Source: Alcanivorax borkumensis SK2
Lineage (GTDB): Bacteria; Pseudomonadota; Gammaproteobacteria; Pseudomonadales; Alcanivoracaceae
Assembly (NCBI RefSeq): GCF_000009365.1
Contig: NC_008260.1
Coordinates: forward strand, 407,501-471,500
Direction of reading: 5' to 3'
DNA length: 64,000 nt
Part shown: positions 21,196-30,554 of the stretch, one piece after another
How the letters are laid out: every line of letters starts with the position of its first letter
Position numbering within the stretch: the stretch's first letter is position 1
Position numbers and translations under genes: made by a program
Notes under the pieces: generated by a model
Seen by the model: the letters and a program-made list of their open reading frames with translations, nothing else
Told to the model about the DNA's origin: nothing
Databases searched by the model: none

Positions 21196-23295
21196 GTGGC
21201 TCGTAAGACTCCTCTCAATCGCTATCGTAATATTGGTATCTGTGCGCACGTAGATGCGGGCAAGACGACCACTACCGAGCGTATTCTTTTTTACACCGGT
21301 GTGTCTCACAAAATTGGTGAGGTGCATGATGGTGCTGCCACCATGGACTGGATGGAGCAGGAGCAGGAGCGTGGTATTACCATTACCTCTGCTGCGACCA
21401 CCACCTTTTGGCAGGGTATGGATCAACAGTACGACCAGCACCGAATCAATATCATTGATACCCCAGGGCACGTTGACTTCACTATTGAGGTTGAGCGTTC
21501 TCTGCGTGTGCTTGATGGTGCGGTTGTTGTGTTCTGTGGTTCCTCTGGTGTTGAGCCGCAGTCAGAGACTGTATGGCGGCAGGCCAATAAGTACGAAGTG
21601 CCGCGTATCGTGTTCGTCAATAAGATGGACCGTGCTGGCGCGGACTTCGACTCTGTTTGTAACCAGATTCGTAAGCGTCTGGGTGCCAGTGTCGTGCCGA
21701 TTCAATACAATATCGGCGCAGAAGATAACTTCAAGGGTGTTGTCGACCTCATCCGTATGAAGGCGATCTTCTGGAATGAAGAAGACATGGGGATGACCTA
21801 CGAAGAGAAGGATATCCCGGACGACATCAAAGACCGTTGTGACGAACTTCGTGAGCAGATGACCGAAGCTGCGGCGGAAGGTTCTGAAGAGTTGATGGAA
21901 AAGTACCTGGAAGAAGGTGACCTTTCCAATGACGAAATCAAGGCGGGGCTGCGTCAGCAGGTTCTGGCTAATGAAATCGTTCTCGGCCTTTGCGGTTCTG
22001 CGTTCAAGAACAAGGGTGTTCAGGCCCTGCTTGATGCAGTTATCGAATTTCTGCCAGCACCGGACGAAGTTAAAGCTATCCAGGGTGTGTTGCCGGATGG
22101 CGAAACCGTTGAAGCGCGGAAATCTTCCGATGATGAGCCGTTCTCGGCTCTGGCATTCAAGATTGCTACCGACCCCTTCGTAGGTTCATTGACCTTTATT
22201 CGTGTTTACTCAGGCGTGTTGAACTCTGGTGACAGTGTTCTTAACTCTGTGCGTGAGAAAAAAGAGCGTGTAGGTCGTTTGCTGCAAATGCATGCGAACA
22301 GCCGCGAAGAGATTAAAGAAGTGCTGGCGGGCGACATTGCTGCTTGTGTGGGCATGAAAGATGTCACTACAGGCGACACTCTGTGTGACTTGAAAAACCC
22401 AATTGTTCTTGAACGCATGGAATTCCCAGAGCCGGTAATCTCTGTTGCGGTAGAGCCGAAGTCCAAAGCCGACCAGGAAAAAATGGGTCTGGCGCTGGGT
22501 CGCCTGGCGCAGGAAGATCCGTCTTTCCGTGTGAAGACCGACGAAGAAACCGGGCAGACCATCATTTCTGGTATGGGTGAGCTGCACTTGGATATTCTTG
22601 TCGATCGTATGAGACGTGAATTCAAAGTGGAAGCGAACATCGGTGCGCCGCAGGTTGCGTATCGTGAAACCTTCACCCGCGGTGCGGATGTGGATGGTAA
22701 GTTCGTCAAGCAATCCGGTGGTCGTGGTCAGTACGGTCACGTCAAAGTTAAGTTCGAGCCTATTGATCGTGATGAAGAGTTCCAGTTTGAGGAGCAAATT
22801 CACGGTGGCTCCGTACCGAAAGAATACTTTGGTGCCGTGCAGAAGGGTATCGACGAACAGCTTCAGGCTGGTGTGCTTGCGGGCTATCCGATTCTGGGTG
22901 TGAAAGCGACTCTGTACGATGGTTCCTACCATGAGGTGGATTCCAACGAAAACGCTTTCCGTATGGCTGGCGCGCTTGCTGTTAAGAACGCAGCGAAGGA
23001 AGCGGGTGCTGTGCTGCTTGAGCCGATTATGAAGGTGGAAGCGGTAACTCCAGAAGATTACATGGGCGACGTGATGGGTGACTTGAATCGTCGCCGTGGT
23101 ATCGTTCAGGGCATGGAAGACACCATGGCTGGCAAGATTATTCGTGCCGAGGTGCCTTTGTCTGAAATGTTCGGTTACGCTACTGATCTGCGTTCCATGT
23201 CTCAGGGGCGTGCTAGTTACTCCATGGAGTTCCTGAAGTACGCTGAAGCACCGAAGAATATCGCTGATGAAGTCATCAGCGGCAAAAAATCTTAA
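21196..23295 (+). CDS. fusA: elongation factor G
   Basis: 699 residues. The P-loop [12 protein letters not shown] begins at residue 17, followed by [19 protein letters not shown] and NKMD; the C-terminal domains are intact. EF-G drives ribosomal translocation and, with RRF, recycling. The start is GTG at 21196 ([15 protein letters not shown]), 8 nt after GAGG; a longer in-frame start at 21169 would add nine residues not found in the family. tuf copy 2 follows after 32 bp. Confidence 0.98.
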   Translation: MARKTPLNRYRNIGICAHVDAGKTTTTERILFYTGVSHKIGEVHDGAATMDWMEQEQERGITITSAATTTFWQGMDQQYDQHRINIIDTPGHVDFTIEVERSLRVLDGAVVVFCGSSGVEPQSETVWRQANKYEVPRIVFVNKMDRAGADFDSVCNQIRKRLGASVVPIQYNIGAEDNFKGVVDLIRMKAIFWNEEDMGMTYEEKDIPDDIKDRCDELREQMTEAAAEGSEELMEKYLEEGDLSNDEIKAGLRQQVLANEIVLGLCGSAFKNKGVQALLDAVIEFLPAPDEVKAIQGVLPDGETVEARKSSDDEPFSALAFKIATDPFVGSLTFIRVYSGVLNSGDSVLNSVREKKERVGRLLQMHANSREEIKEVLAGDIAACVGMKDVTTGDTLCDLKNPIVLERMEFPEPVISVAVEPKSKADQEKMGLALGRLAQEDPSFRVKTDEETGQTIISGMGELHLDILVDRMRREFKVEANIGAPQVAYRETFTRGADVDGKFVKQSGGRGQYGHVKVKFEPIDRDEEFQFEEQIHGGSVPKEYFGAVQKGIDEQLQAGVLAGYPILGVKATLYDGSYHEVDSNENAFRMAGALAVKNAAKEAGAVLLEPIMKVEAVTPEDYMGDVMGDLNRRRGIVQGMEDTMAGKIIRAEVPLSEMFGYATDLRSMSQGRASYSMEFLKYAEAPKNIADEVISGKKS

Positions 23296-23327
23296 ATTTA
23301 CGGTTAATTTGTTAAAGGTATAGAGCC

Positions 23328-24518
23328 GTGGCTAAGGAAAAGTTTGAACGTAATAAACCGCACGTAAACGTAGGCACCATTGGTCACGTTGACCATGGTA
23401 AAACCACCCTGACTGCCGCGTTGACCCGCGTGTGTGCAGAAGTATGGGGCGGCAACGCCGTTGCTTTCGATGGTATTGATAATGCCCCGGAAGAGCGTGA
23501 GCGTGGTATTACCATTGCGACCTCTCACGTAGAGTACGATTCTCCAACTCGTCACTACGCCCACGTAGATTGCCCCGGTCACGCTGATTATGTGAAAAAC
23601 ATGATCACCGGCGCCGCGCAGATGGATGGCGCAATCCTGGTATGTTCCGCCGCAGACGGCCCCATGCCGCAGACTCGTGAGCACATCCTGCTGTCCCGTC
23701 AGGTTGGCGTACCTTACATCGTTGTGTTCCTGAACAAAGCGGACATGGTTGACGATGAAGAGCTGCTTGAGCTGGTAGAAATGGAAGTGCGTGAGCTGCT
23801 GAGCGACTACGACTTCCCGGGTGATGATACTCCGATCATTAAGGGTTCAGCGCTGAAAGCACTGGAAGGCGACACTAGCGATATCGGTATGCCTGCGGTG
23901 CAGAAGCTTGTTGAGACTCTGGATGAGTACATTCCGGAGCCAGAGCGTGCCGTTGATCAGCCGTTCCTGATGCCGATCGAGGATGTGTTCTCTATCTCTG
24001 GTCGCGGTACTGTAGTAACCGGTCGTGTAGAGCGTGGCATCGTTAAAGTAGGCGAGGAAATCGAAATTGTGGGCATCCACGACACCACCAAGACTACCTG
24101 TACTGGTGTTGAGATGTTCCGCAAGCTGCTGGACGAAGGTCGTGCTGGTGAGAACGTTGGTGTCTTGCTGCGTGGTACTAAGCGTGATGAAGTTGAGCGT
24201 GGTCAGGTATTGGCCAAGCCAGGCTCCATTAACCCGCATACCAAGTTCGTTGCTGAGGTATATGTCCTGAGCAAAGACGAAGGTGGCCGTCACACCCCGT
24301 TCTTCAACGGTTACCGTCCGCAGTTCTACTTCCGTACAACTGACGTGACGGGTGCATGTACTCTGCCGGAAGGAACCGAAATGGTAATGCCTGGCGATAA
24401 CGTGCAAATGGACGTTGAGCTGATCGCTCCGATCGCCATGGAAGATGGTCTGCGCTTCGCGATTCGCGAAGGTGGCCGTACCGTTGGTGCCGGCGTAGTA
24501 GCCAAAATCACCGAGTAA
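23328..24518 (+). CDS. tuf: elongation factor Tu, copy 2
   Basis: A second full-length EF-Tu (396 residues), identical in protein to the copy at 6514 and almost identical in DNA. Sequence identity begins at the GTG start and breaks down immediately outside the gene, with the only visible base changes in the last few codons. This is the tufA position (rpsL-rpsG-fusA-tuf). In Pseudomonas rpsJ follows directly, but here the alginate locus comes next. Confidence 0.98.
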   Translation: MAKEKFERNKPHVNVGTIGHVDHGKTTLTAALTRVCAEVWGGNAVAFDGIDNAPEERERGITIATSHVEYDSPTRHYAHVDCPGHADYVKNMITGAAQMDGAILVCSAADGPMPQTREHILLSRQVGVPYIVVFLNKADMVDDEELLELVEMEVRELLSDYDFPGDDTPIIKGSALKALEGDTSDIGMPAVQKLVETLDEYIPEPERAVDQPFLMPIEDVFSISGRGTVVTGRVERGIVKVGEEIEIVGIHDTTKTTCTGVEMFRKLLDEGRAGENVGVLLRGTKRDEVERGQVLAKPGSINPHTKFVAEVYVLSKDEGGRHTPFFNGYRPQFYFRTTDVTGACTLPEGTEMVMPGDNVQMDVELIAPIAMEDGLRFAIREGGRTVGAGVVAKITE

Positions 24519-24540
24519 TTCGTTACCCGATAATCAGAAA

Positions 24541-24565
24541 AAGGTCGCTTCGGCGGCCTTTTTTT
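24541..24565 (+). terminator. rho-independent terminator after tuf copy 2
   Basis: An 8-bp stem (24541-24548 with 24553-24560), a UUCG tetraloop and a T7 run, 22 bp after the tuf stop. It cleanly closes the str operon before the alginate insertion. Confidence 0.9.
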
Positions 24566-24581
24566 GTTTATACGGAATTTC

Positions 24582-24599
24582 GATCAAATAGCGTTGATC
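24582..24599. repeat. inverted repeat upstream of algD
   Basis: GATCAA-atagcg-TTGATC: perfect 6-bp arms with a 6-bp spacer, just after the tuf terminator and about 660 bp upstream of algD. It could be an operator; this is not established. Confidence 0.35.
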
Positions 24600-25138
24600 T
24601 TCGATCCCTTTTCAATTTTTCCGGATTGTGAGGACGTCCCGGCATTGCTTCACTCGTTTTCGCGCGGGCTTGTCATCATGTAGCTTATTGGTTTTGTCCT
24701 CCCTCGCACGATCTATTGCCACCCAGCCGAACTTTCTGATCACCACTTAGAGCAGGTGACATAGACCATACGTACCCTGGGTCAGTGGGTCTGGGCCTCT
24801 ACTGGTTATACCTCTTGCAGTACGACGAGGGGCGCCAGCGCTCGATCCACGCGCCTTGTCGACCGGCGAGGGATCTAGTCTAGTTGCTGCGCAGTCACTC
24901 CGTGAGGCGGGATAGGTTGACGGACAACACCTCAGAGCTGCTCATCGAACACCTCAAAAGTTAATGGTGGTACCCAAATGAATTCCGGTTTCGAATACGG
25001 CGGGTGCTGGCACCTTTAATCAAGAGGCGGGCTGGTTGGTAGCCGTTACGCGGGGGCGCGGACTGGAGCTGAATCAGACACACTGAGGCTAGTTATTGGT
25101 GCGTTGCTCGCGCTCTCTCATTTCACTCTAATCAGGGC

Positions 25139-25164
25139 GAACCCTTTTAGTGTTACCCCTCTAC
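25139..25164 (+). promoter_or_regulatory. possible AlgU/RpoE-type promoter for algD
   Basis: GAACCC (25139-25144), 15 bp, TCTAC (25160-25164), resembling the GAACTT...TCTGA pattern used for algD in Pseudomonas. Both boxes have mismatches. It would give a leader of about 85 nt. Confidence 0.25.
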
Positions 25165-25255
25165 ACATTTTACTTTGCCCAGCGTTAGATGGCTTCCATC
25201 CGATCAAGTTGCTTTACGGTCATTGTGAGATGCCGTTAACTATTAGGGAAAGGAA

Positions 25256-26569
25256 ATGTCCACTATCTCAATTTTTGGGCTGGGCTATGTTGGCGCGGTC
25301 TGCACGGCATGTTTTGCCAAGAAAGGTCACACGGTTATTGGCATGGATGTCAGCGAGGGGAAGGTGGGTCAGGTCCAGCGCGGAGAGTCGCCGATTGTCG
25401 AAGAGCAGCTCGCGGAGTTGTTGTCTGAGGGGGTAGCGGAAGGTCGGATTAGCGCGACTACAGATGCCCGGCAGGCCGTGTTCGACAGCCAGGTGTCCTT
25501 TATCTGCGTAGGGACGCCCAGCGATGAGAACGGCTTTCTTAATACCTGTTATTTGAAAACGGTGTGTGAGGATATCGGCCTTGCGCTTCGAGACAAAGAT
25601 GACACTCACCTTGTGGTGATCCGCAGCACGGTGTTGCCAGGACTGGTGCGCGGCGATCTGCTACCGATTCTAGAGAAGGCTTCGGGTAAAAAGGCTGGGG
25701 TCGATTTTATGCTGGCAGTAAACCCGGAGTTTCTCCGTGAGTCCACTGCCATCTACGACTTTTTCAATCCGCCGATGACAGTGGTTGGCGGCATCGACGA
25801 CGAAGCCTCCGACGCCCTTGCTGTACTCTATCAGGGACTAGATGCCCCTATGATAAAAATGACTATTGAGGAAGCAGAACTGGTGAAATATGCCTGTAAT
25901 TCCTGGCATGCCACCAAGGTGTCATTTGCTAATGAGATCGGCAATATCGCCAAGCAGGCGGGTGTCGATGGACGTCGGGTCATGGAAGTGGTGTGTATGG
26001 ACAACAAGCTGAATCTGTCCAGCTACTACATGAAGCCCGGGTTTGCTTATGGTGGCTCCTGTCTTCCCAAGGATGTTCGGGCGTTAAATGCTTGGTGTGA
26101 CAAGGAGTCATTGACGTCACCACTGTTGGCATCACTGTCTACCAGTAACGATAACCAAGTAGAGCGGGCCATGGCCATGATTCGTGAATCTGGCATGAAA
26201 AAGATTGGTCTGCTGGGTCTCAGCTTCAAGCCGGGTACTGATGATTTGCGGGAAAGTCCGCTAATCAGTCTTGCGGCAAAGCTGCTGTCAGAGGGGTACC
26301 GCCTGGCTATCTACGATAGCAATGTCAACTATGCCAGCAAGAACAGCCCGGTGGCCGAGCAGCTTTGGAATAGTTATGGCGAGCTGTTCGAGTGTTTAGT
26401 CGAAGACATGGATCAACTGGTGGATGGCAGTGAAGTCGTTGTGCTTGGTCATGCTACCCCCACATTCAAGGCGGTGGCAGATACCGTAAATAGTGGCCGT
26501 TTGTTGATAGACCTGTGTGGTTACCTGCCAGGAGTGTCCAGCGAAGATCGCCAGGGCATCTGCTGGTAA
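25256..26569 (+). CDS. algD: GDP-mannose 6-dehydrogenase AlgD
   Basis: 437 residues, matching the 436 of Pseudomonas AlgD. The N-terminal NAD-binding fold has GLGYVGAVCTACFA; the catalytic cysteine is Cys269 in YGGSCLPKDVRAL; the C-terminal domain carries GLSFKPGTDDLRESP. It oxidises GDP-mannose to GDP-mannuronate with two NAD+, the committed step of alginate synthesis. UDP-glucose dehydrogenases are close relatives, but the following alg genes settle the assignment. The ATG has GGGAAAGGAA just upstream. alg8 follows after 5 bp. Confidence 0.96.
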   Translation: MSTISIFGLGYVGAVCTACFAKKGHTVIGMDVSEGKVGQVQRGESPIVEEQLAELLSEGVAEGRISATTDARQAVFDSQVSFICVGTPSDENGFLNTCYLKTVCEDIGLALRDKDDTHLVVIRSTVLPGLVRGDLLPILEKASGKKAGVDFMLAVNPEFLRESTAIYDFFNPPMTVVGGIDDEASDALAVLYQGLDAPMIKMTIEEAELVKYACNSWHATKVSFANEIGNIAKQAGVDGRRVMEVVCMDNKLNLSSYYMKPGFAYGGSCLPKDVRALNAWCDKESLTSPLLASLSTSNDNQVERAMAMIRESGMKKIGLLGLSFKPGTDDLRESPLISLAAKLLSEGYRLAIYDSNVNYASKNSPVAEQLWNSYGELFECLVEDMDQLVDGSEVVVLGHATPTFKAVADTVNSGRLLIDLCGYLPGVSSEDRQGICW

Positions 26570-26574
26570 TTGTT

Positions 26575-28041
26575 ATGAAGAACATGGCCGAATGGCTATT
26601 GTGGCTATCCGTGGTGATGGGGCTGGCATTACTCATTGATCCCGACTACTTGGACAGTGGCGACAGTAAATTCATCTTGCTGATCGGTGCCATTGGCCTG
26701 TGGCGTTACTCCATTGGTGGCTTGCATTTGTTGCGTGGCCTTTGGTTTATGCGAGTAACCTTTCCTGCCATGCGCCGCTGCATCGAGCGGGATCCGCAAA
26801 GCTATGCCCCAAGCCATATCTATCTTGTGGTTACCAGCTTTCGTATACCTGCAGACACAACGTGGAATGTGTATGCGAGCGTTTTTCGGGAAGCCGTGAA
26901 CTGCGGGACTCCGGCTACTGTGGTGGTATCCATTGTTGAGCGTGCAGATGAGAACTTGATCCGCCAGTGTCACCGTGAGTTTGATCAGCAGGGTTGTGTC
27001 AAGCTGATCATTTGCCGGGCTCGTGGCACTGGCAAGCGGGATGGTTTGGCTTTGGCATTCCGGGCGGTGAGTCGCACTATGCCGGATAAGGATGCGGTGG
27101 TTGGCGTGGTTGATGGCGACACCATGCTGGCGCCAGATTGTGTGCGCGATTCGGTGTGCTTCTTCGGGTTGATGCCAAACTTGGGAGGCCTGACCACCAA
27201 TGAGCAATGTGTGGTGCGAGGCAGTCGCCTGATGCGTGATTGGCACACCATGCGCTTTGCACAACGACATCTGAATATGTGTTCCATGGCGCTGTCGCGC
27301 CGAGTGTTGACCATGACCGGTCGCATGTCGTTCTTTCGTGCTGCGGTGCTAACCTCCCCTGAGTTTATCGCCGATGTGGAATCGGATTATCTGGTGCATT
27401 GGCGCCTAGGGAAATTCCGCTTTCTTACCGGGGATGACAAGTCCAGCTGGAACGCTCTGATGACACTGGGCTGGGATACCTTTTATGTGCCTGATGCTCA
27501 CACCCTGACGGTGGAGCATCCGCCTCATCATCGTTTTGTGCCGGCGACATTGCAGTTGATGTTTCGTTGGTACGGCAATTCGTTGCGGCAGAATCTTCGT
27601 GCGACTCAGTTAGGTTGGCGGCGTCTGGGTGTCTTCGCGACCTTTGTGCTTTATGACCAGCGCATCAGTATGTGGACTTGCCTAATTGGCCTGACAGTAG
27701 CACTGATGATGGCGTCACTGCAGCACTGGCAGGTGTTTGCGGTGTATGTGTTTTGGATTGCGCTTTCGCGCACCTTGGTGGCAGCACTACTCACGCTGAC
27801 CTGCCATCCGGTAGGACCTTTGTATCCAGTGCTGCTGTATTACAACCAAATAGTGGGGTCGCTGGTAAAAATTTTCGCGCTGTTTCATCTCGATCGACAA
27901 AGCTGGACAAGGCAGAAAACCACTTTGTCCGTACAGAATGCAGGCTTTGATGCAGTCTTCAATCGCATAAGTTCGAAAACGATGTTGTTTGCGGCGGGAA
28001 GTGTGTTTGTTTGTTTGATGGTGCTGCTGACCAGCAGCTAA
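26575..28041 (+). CDS. alg8: mannuronan synthase catalytic subunit Alg8
   Basis: About 488 residues, close to Pseudomonas Alg8 (494). It is an inner-membrane GT2 glycosyltransferase with membrane segments at both ends. The nucleotide-binding motif VDGDT has Asp180 and Asp182, the catalytic-base region reads TGDDKSSW (Asp287-Asp288), and an RWYGNSLRQN segment fits the product-binding RW motif. It polymerises GDP-mannuronate and passes the chain across the inner membrane with Alg44. The ATG at 26575 (MKNMAEWLLWL) was chosen; an upstream in-frame ATG at 26515 lies inside algD. Confidence 0.95.
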   Translation: MKNMAEWLLWLSVVMGLALLIDPDYLDSGDSKFILLIGAIGLWRYSIGGLHLLRGLWFMRVTFPAMRRCIERDPQSYAPSHIYLVVTSFRIPADTTWNVYASVFREAVNCGTPATVVVSIVERADENLIRQCHREFDQQGCVKLIICRARGTGKRDGLALAFRAVSRTMPDKDAVVGVVDGDTMLAPDCVRDSVCFFGLMPNLGGLTTNEQCVVRGSRLMRDWHTMRFAQRHLNMCSMALSRRVLTMTGRMSFFRAAVLTSPEFIADVESDYLVHWRLGKFRFLTGDDKSSWNALMTLGWDTFYVPDAHTLTVEHPPHHRFVPATLQLMFRWYGNSLRQNLRATQLGWRRLGVFATFVLYDQRISMWTCLIGLTVALMMASLQHWQVFAVYVFWIALSRTLVAALLTLTCHPVGPLYPVLLYYNQIVGSLVKIFALFHLDRQSWTRQKTTLSVQNAGFDAVFNRISSKTMLFAAGSVFVCLMVLLTSS

Positions 28042-28089
28042 ATGCAGCGCGACTGGTTCGGGGGTGGCTCTGTTATAGAAGGGAAGACC

Positions 28090-29226
28090 ATGGAAGAGAA
28101 TAAGGTTCGTCAGGTGCATGAGTCTCAAGAAGAGCGGCAGCATGTACGAGTAAAGCTGCAGGGAAGTTTGAGGCTGAAGATACAAAGCCCGGTGAAAGGC
28201 ATCTTTTCGGTGCAAGATGTGTCGTTGGGAGGGCTGTCGTTCATTGCTGGCCAAGTAAGCCTGGCACCGGGCACTTTGTGTCACGGAGAGATCGTATTTC
28301 GTCTTGGTCGCGCTAACCTGTCCATGCCCGTGAGCTTCAAGGTGATTTACCAGCAGGATGAGAATCAGCTTGTCGGAGGACAGTACTCCGTCATTGATCA
28401 GGAAAATACCGACTTGCTGCGTTTGTTGATCAGCAACCATCTGGCGGGTGAGCTCACCGAGCTGGATGATGTGATCGACAACATGAAGCGTGAAAACTAT
28501 ACAGCGATCCGCAAGAACAACCAGCAGGGCAAGACGCGCACCCTGCGGGATCGTGTCCGCGCCTTGTTCGGGAGTGTGCTGTTCTTTGTGGCCGGTCTGC
28601 TGGCCTTCATGTTTGTGGCCTGGAAGCTTTATCAGCATGCCTTTGTAACGCGTGCCGATGATGCCTGGGTGTCGCTGCCAGCCAAGACGGTGTTGATGCC
28701 AGAGAATGGTTATGTGCGGCTTCTGCTGCCGGAAGGCGAAACTCGAGTAGAGCAGGGGCAGCCACTGCTGACCGTCTCCTCCCGTTTGGTCTCAAGACTT
28801 AATGATGGCGTGGTGCTGGATAGCCTAGATGCCAAACAGATTCGTGCTCTTGTCGATGCGGCGGTCTTTGAGGTGACATTGAACAGCCCCTGTGACTGTG
28901 AAATCACCGAGTTGCCTGTAAGAGATGGTGAGTTCGTTCACAAAAACAGTGTGCTGATGAAACTGGTCGATCCTGGCGGTCCAGCCACCATCACTGCGCT
29001 GTTCGATGGTAGTGCCCATACACTGGGTGGGGCCATAGGTGATGAGGTGACTGTACGCTATCTGGATGGCGTAACGGACGAGAGCGCTATCATTTCCCAA
29101 TTAGTTCGTGATGAGGAAAGTGGTTTGCTGCGTATGCAAATTACCGGTGCGCGTGAATTGCCATCCTCCTCCCATAATCAGCCTGTCAACGTTACGGTGC
29201 ATCCCGCATGGCTTCCCGTACTTTGA
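28090..29226 (+). CDS. alg44: alginate polymerase co-factor Alg44 (PilZ domain)
   Basis: About 378 residues. The N-terminal PilZ domain has the c-di-GMP-binding pair R16-x3-R20 (RQHVR) and D43-x-S45-x2-G48 (DVSLGG). A single membrane segment follows (VLFFVAGLLAFMFVAW), then a periplasmic part resembling a membrane-fusion protein (LMPENGYVRLLLPEGETRVEQGQPLLTV). Alg44 activates Alg8 when c-di-GMP is bound. The ATG at 28090, 3 nt after GAAGGGAAGA, fits the family N-terminus better than the in-frame upstream codons. The last 19 nt overlap algK. Confidence 0.95.
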   Translation: MEENKVRQVHESQEERQHVRVKLQGSLRLKIQSPVKGIFSVQDVSLGGLSFIAGQVSLAPGTLCHGEIVFRLGRANLSMPVSFKVIYQQDENQLVGGQYSVIDQENTDLLRLLISNHLAGELTELDDVIDNMKRENYTAIRKNNQQGKTRTLRDRVRALFGSVLFFVAGLLAFMFVAWKLYQHAFVTRADDAWVSLPAKTVLMPENGYVRLLLPEGETRVEQGQPLLTVSSRLVSRLNDGVVLDSLDAKQIRALVDAAVFEVTLNSPCDCEITELPVRDGEFVHKNSVLMKLVDPGGPATITALFDGSAHTLGGAIGDEVTVRYLDGVTDESAIISQLVRDEESGLLRMQITGARELPSSSHNQPVNVTVHPAWLPVL

Positions 29227-30554
29227 TTCTCTGCTTGGCCGCAGCGTTGGCCGGGTGCCAGATGCCTGCAGATACCGTGACCGCCCGGTATCTGCTTTCT
29301 CAGGGCAACACTGCCGAAGCCCAAGAGCAGCTACGTCAGCTGGCCGAAGCGGGTGATGCCGCAGCCCAAGTGGAATACGGCAAGCTACTGGCGGGGCAGC
29401 AGAATGCGGATCCCAGCGAAGCCTTGCAATGGTATCAGCGCGCCTGGCAACAACAGGATTATCGGGCCGGCCCCGCAAGTCTTCGCCTGTTCAAACGTTA
29501 TCAAGGCAGTCTGGCCTTAGGGGAAGCCCGTGCCCGTGAATTGCTCGTGCCTTTGCGTCCTCAGGAGAACCCGGAGCATCTGCGGTTGGCGCTGAGCATC
29601 GCTGCACTATATCCCGGCGCGGCGACGGACGAACAGTGGCAGCGATGGCTGCACCTGTACCGCCGTAGCTGTGTTGTCGACTGTTACTTCGACACCTACG
29701 CGGGACGGTATGCCCAGCACCGGGGCGAGTTTGATGAGGCGGAGCGGATTTACGCCCGTGCCCTGCATCGTGACCCCCGTGCAGTGGAATATCTTCAGGA
29801 TATGCATTGGAAAAATGGTAAGCAGGAACGGTTTGTCGAGATGATGCGGAACTTAGAAGGGGATGTGTCACTGGGCGGAGCCTACTGCCTGCGGGTGGCG
29901 ACGTTGCTCAAGGCCAATACGACATCTGACGAACATGATCCATCAGTAATGCGATGGTTGCAGCGGGCGGCGGACAACGGGGAGCCTGCGGCCCTGTCCG
30001 AGCAGCTGCGTTACATGCTGTCTTGGCCGGAGTTTTATTCCCATCAGGTCTTCATGGACAAAGTGGCGAACCTGATGCCAAAAGATCCAGCCGTTGCCAC
30101 TTTCTACCGGGCGGAGGGGGACTTGGAACCTTTGTGGTATTCCCTGAAGCCGGAGAGGGCCCGTAGGGATCTCGAGATTCTTGTTGAGCAGGGAATGACC
30201 CAGGCGTTAATGGCTTTGGGTTCGCTTTATGAAAGTGGTTTTCTAGGGGAGGCCGATATGGAAAGGGCGATAATGTACTACACCCGCGCGGCAGAAGCTG
30301 GATTCGCTCAAGGTGATGCGGCGCTGTCCATTCTGTACCTTTATGGACGAGGGGTGATGCGTGACCCGGTCAAGGCCTATGCGCACAAGGAAGCCAGCAA
30401 GGTATTGCTGCCGAGAACGGCCCGGGATGAAACCCGCGAACACCTGCCGTTGCCTGAAAGTCTTCTGCCTGCTGGAAAGCAGGCCGCACAAAATTTGGTT
30501 GAGCAGCGTCGTCGCTGGCTGGAGGAGCAGTTCAGTGTCGCGATGTCTTTCTAA
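29208..30554 (+). CDS. algK: outer-membrane alginate export lipoprotein AlgK
   Basis: 448 residues. A lipoprotein signal ends in the lipobox LAGC (Cys17). The rest is helical TPR/Sel1-like repeats, clear at AQVEYGKLLAGQQNADPSEA and near the C-terminus (MYYTRAAEAGFAQGDAALSI). AlgK stabilises AlgE in the outer membrane and bridges to the periplasmic modification enzymes. It overlaps alg44 by 19 nt and algE by 20 nt, so the genes are translationally coupled. Confidence 0.92.
   Translation: MASRTLILCLAAALAGCQMPADTVTARYLLSQGNTAEAQEQLRQLAEAGDAAAQVEYGKLLAGQQNADPSEALQWYQRAWQQQDYRAGPASLRLFKRYQGSLALGEARARELLVPLRPQENPEHLRLALSIAALYPGAATDEQWQRWLHLYRRSCVVDCYFDTYAGRYAQHRGEFDEAERIYARALHRDPRAVEYLQDMHWKNGKQERFVEMMRNLEGDVSLGGAYCLRVATLLKANTTSDEHDPSVMRWLQRAADNGEPAALSEQLRYMLSWPEFYSHQVFMDKVANLMPKDPAVATFYRAEGDLEPLWYSLKPERARRDLEILVEQGMTQALMALGSLYESGFLGEADMERAIMYYTRAAEAGFAQGDAALSILYLYGRGVMRDPVKAYAHKEASKVLLPRTARDETREHLPLPESLLPAGKQAAQNLVEQRRRWLEEQFSVAMSF

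Larger units (their letters stand above)
24566..25255. other. 690-bp noncoding region upstream of the alginate genes
   Basis: No convincing reading frame and no transposase remnant seen. It contains an inverted repeat at 24582-24599 and a weak extracytoplasmic-sigma-like promoter at 25139-25164. Its length recalls the long algD control region of Pseudomonas, which binds several activators. Confidence 0.6.

Noticed and set aside
24729..24750. GAACTT as an AlgU -35 box upstream of algD
   Set aside because: No TCTGA-like -10 follows at 16-17 bp; the only TCTGA directly abuts the GAACTT.
25104..25436. 110-codon frame overlapping the algD start
   Set aside because: Out of frame with algD, no ribosome site, no recognisable domain.
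25256..26569. algD as UDP-glucose dehydrogenase
   Set aside because: Possible by fold, but the adjacent alg8-alg44 and the rest of the locus support GDP-mannose as substrate.
30361..30534. N-terminal extension of AlgE
   Set aside because: It lies over algK, removes the signal peptide from the N-terminus, and a strong GGAGGAG before GTG 30535 gives a better start.
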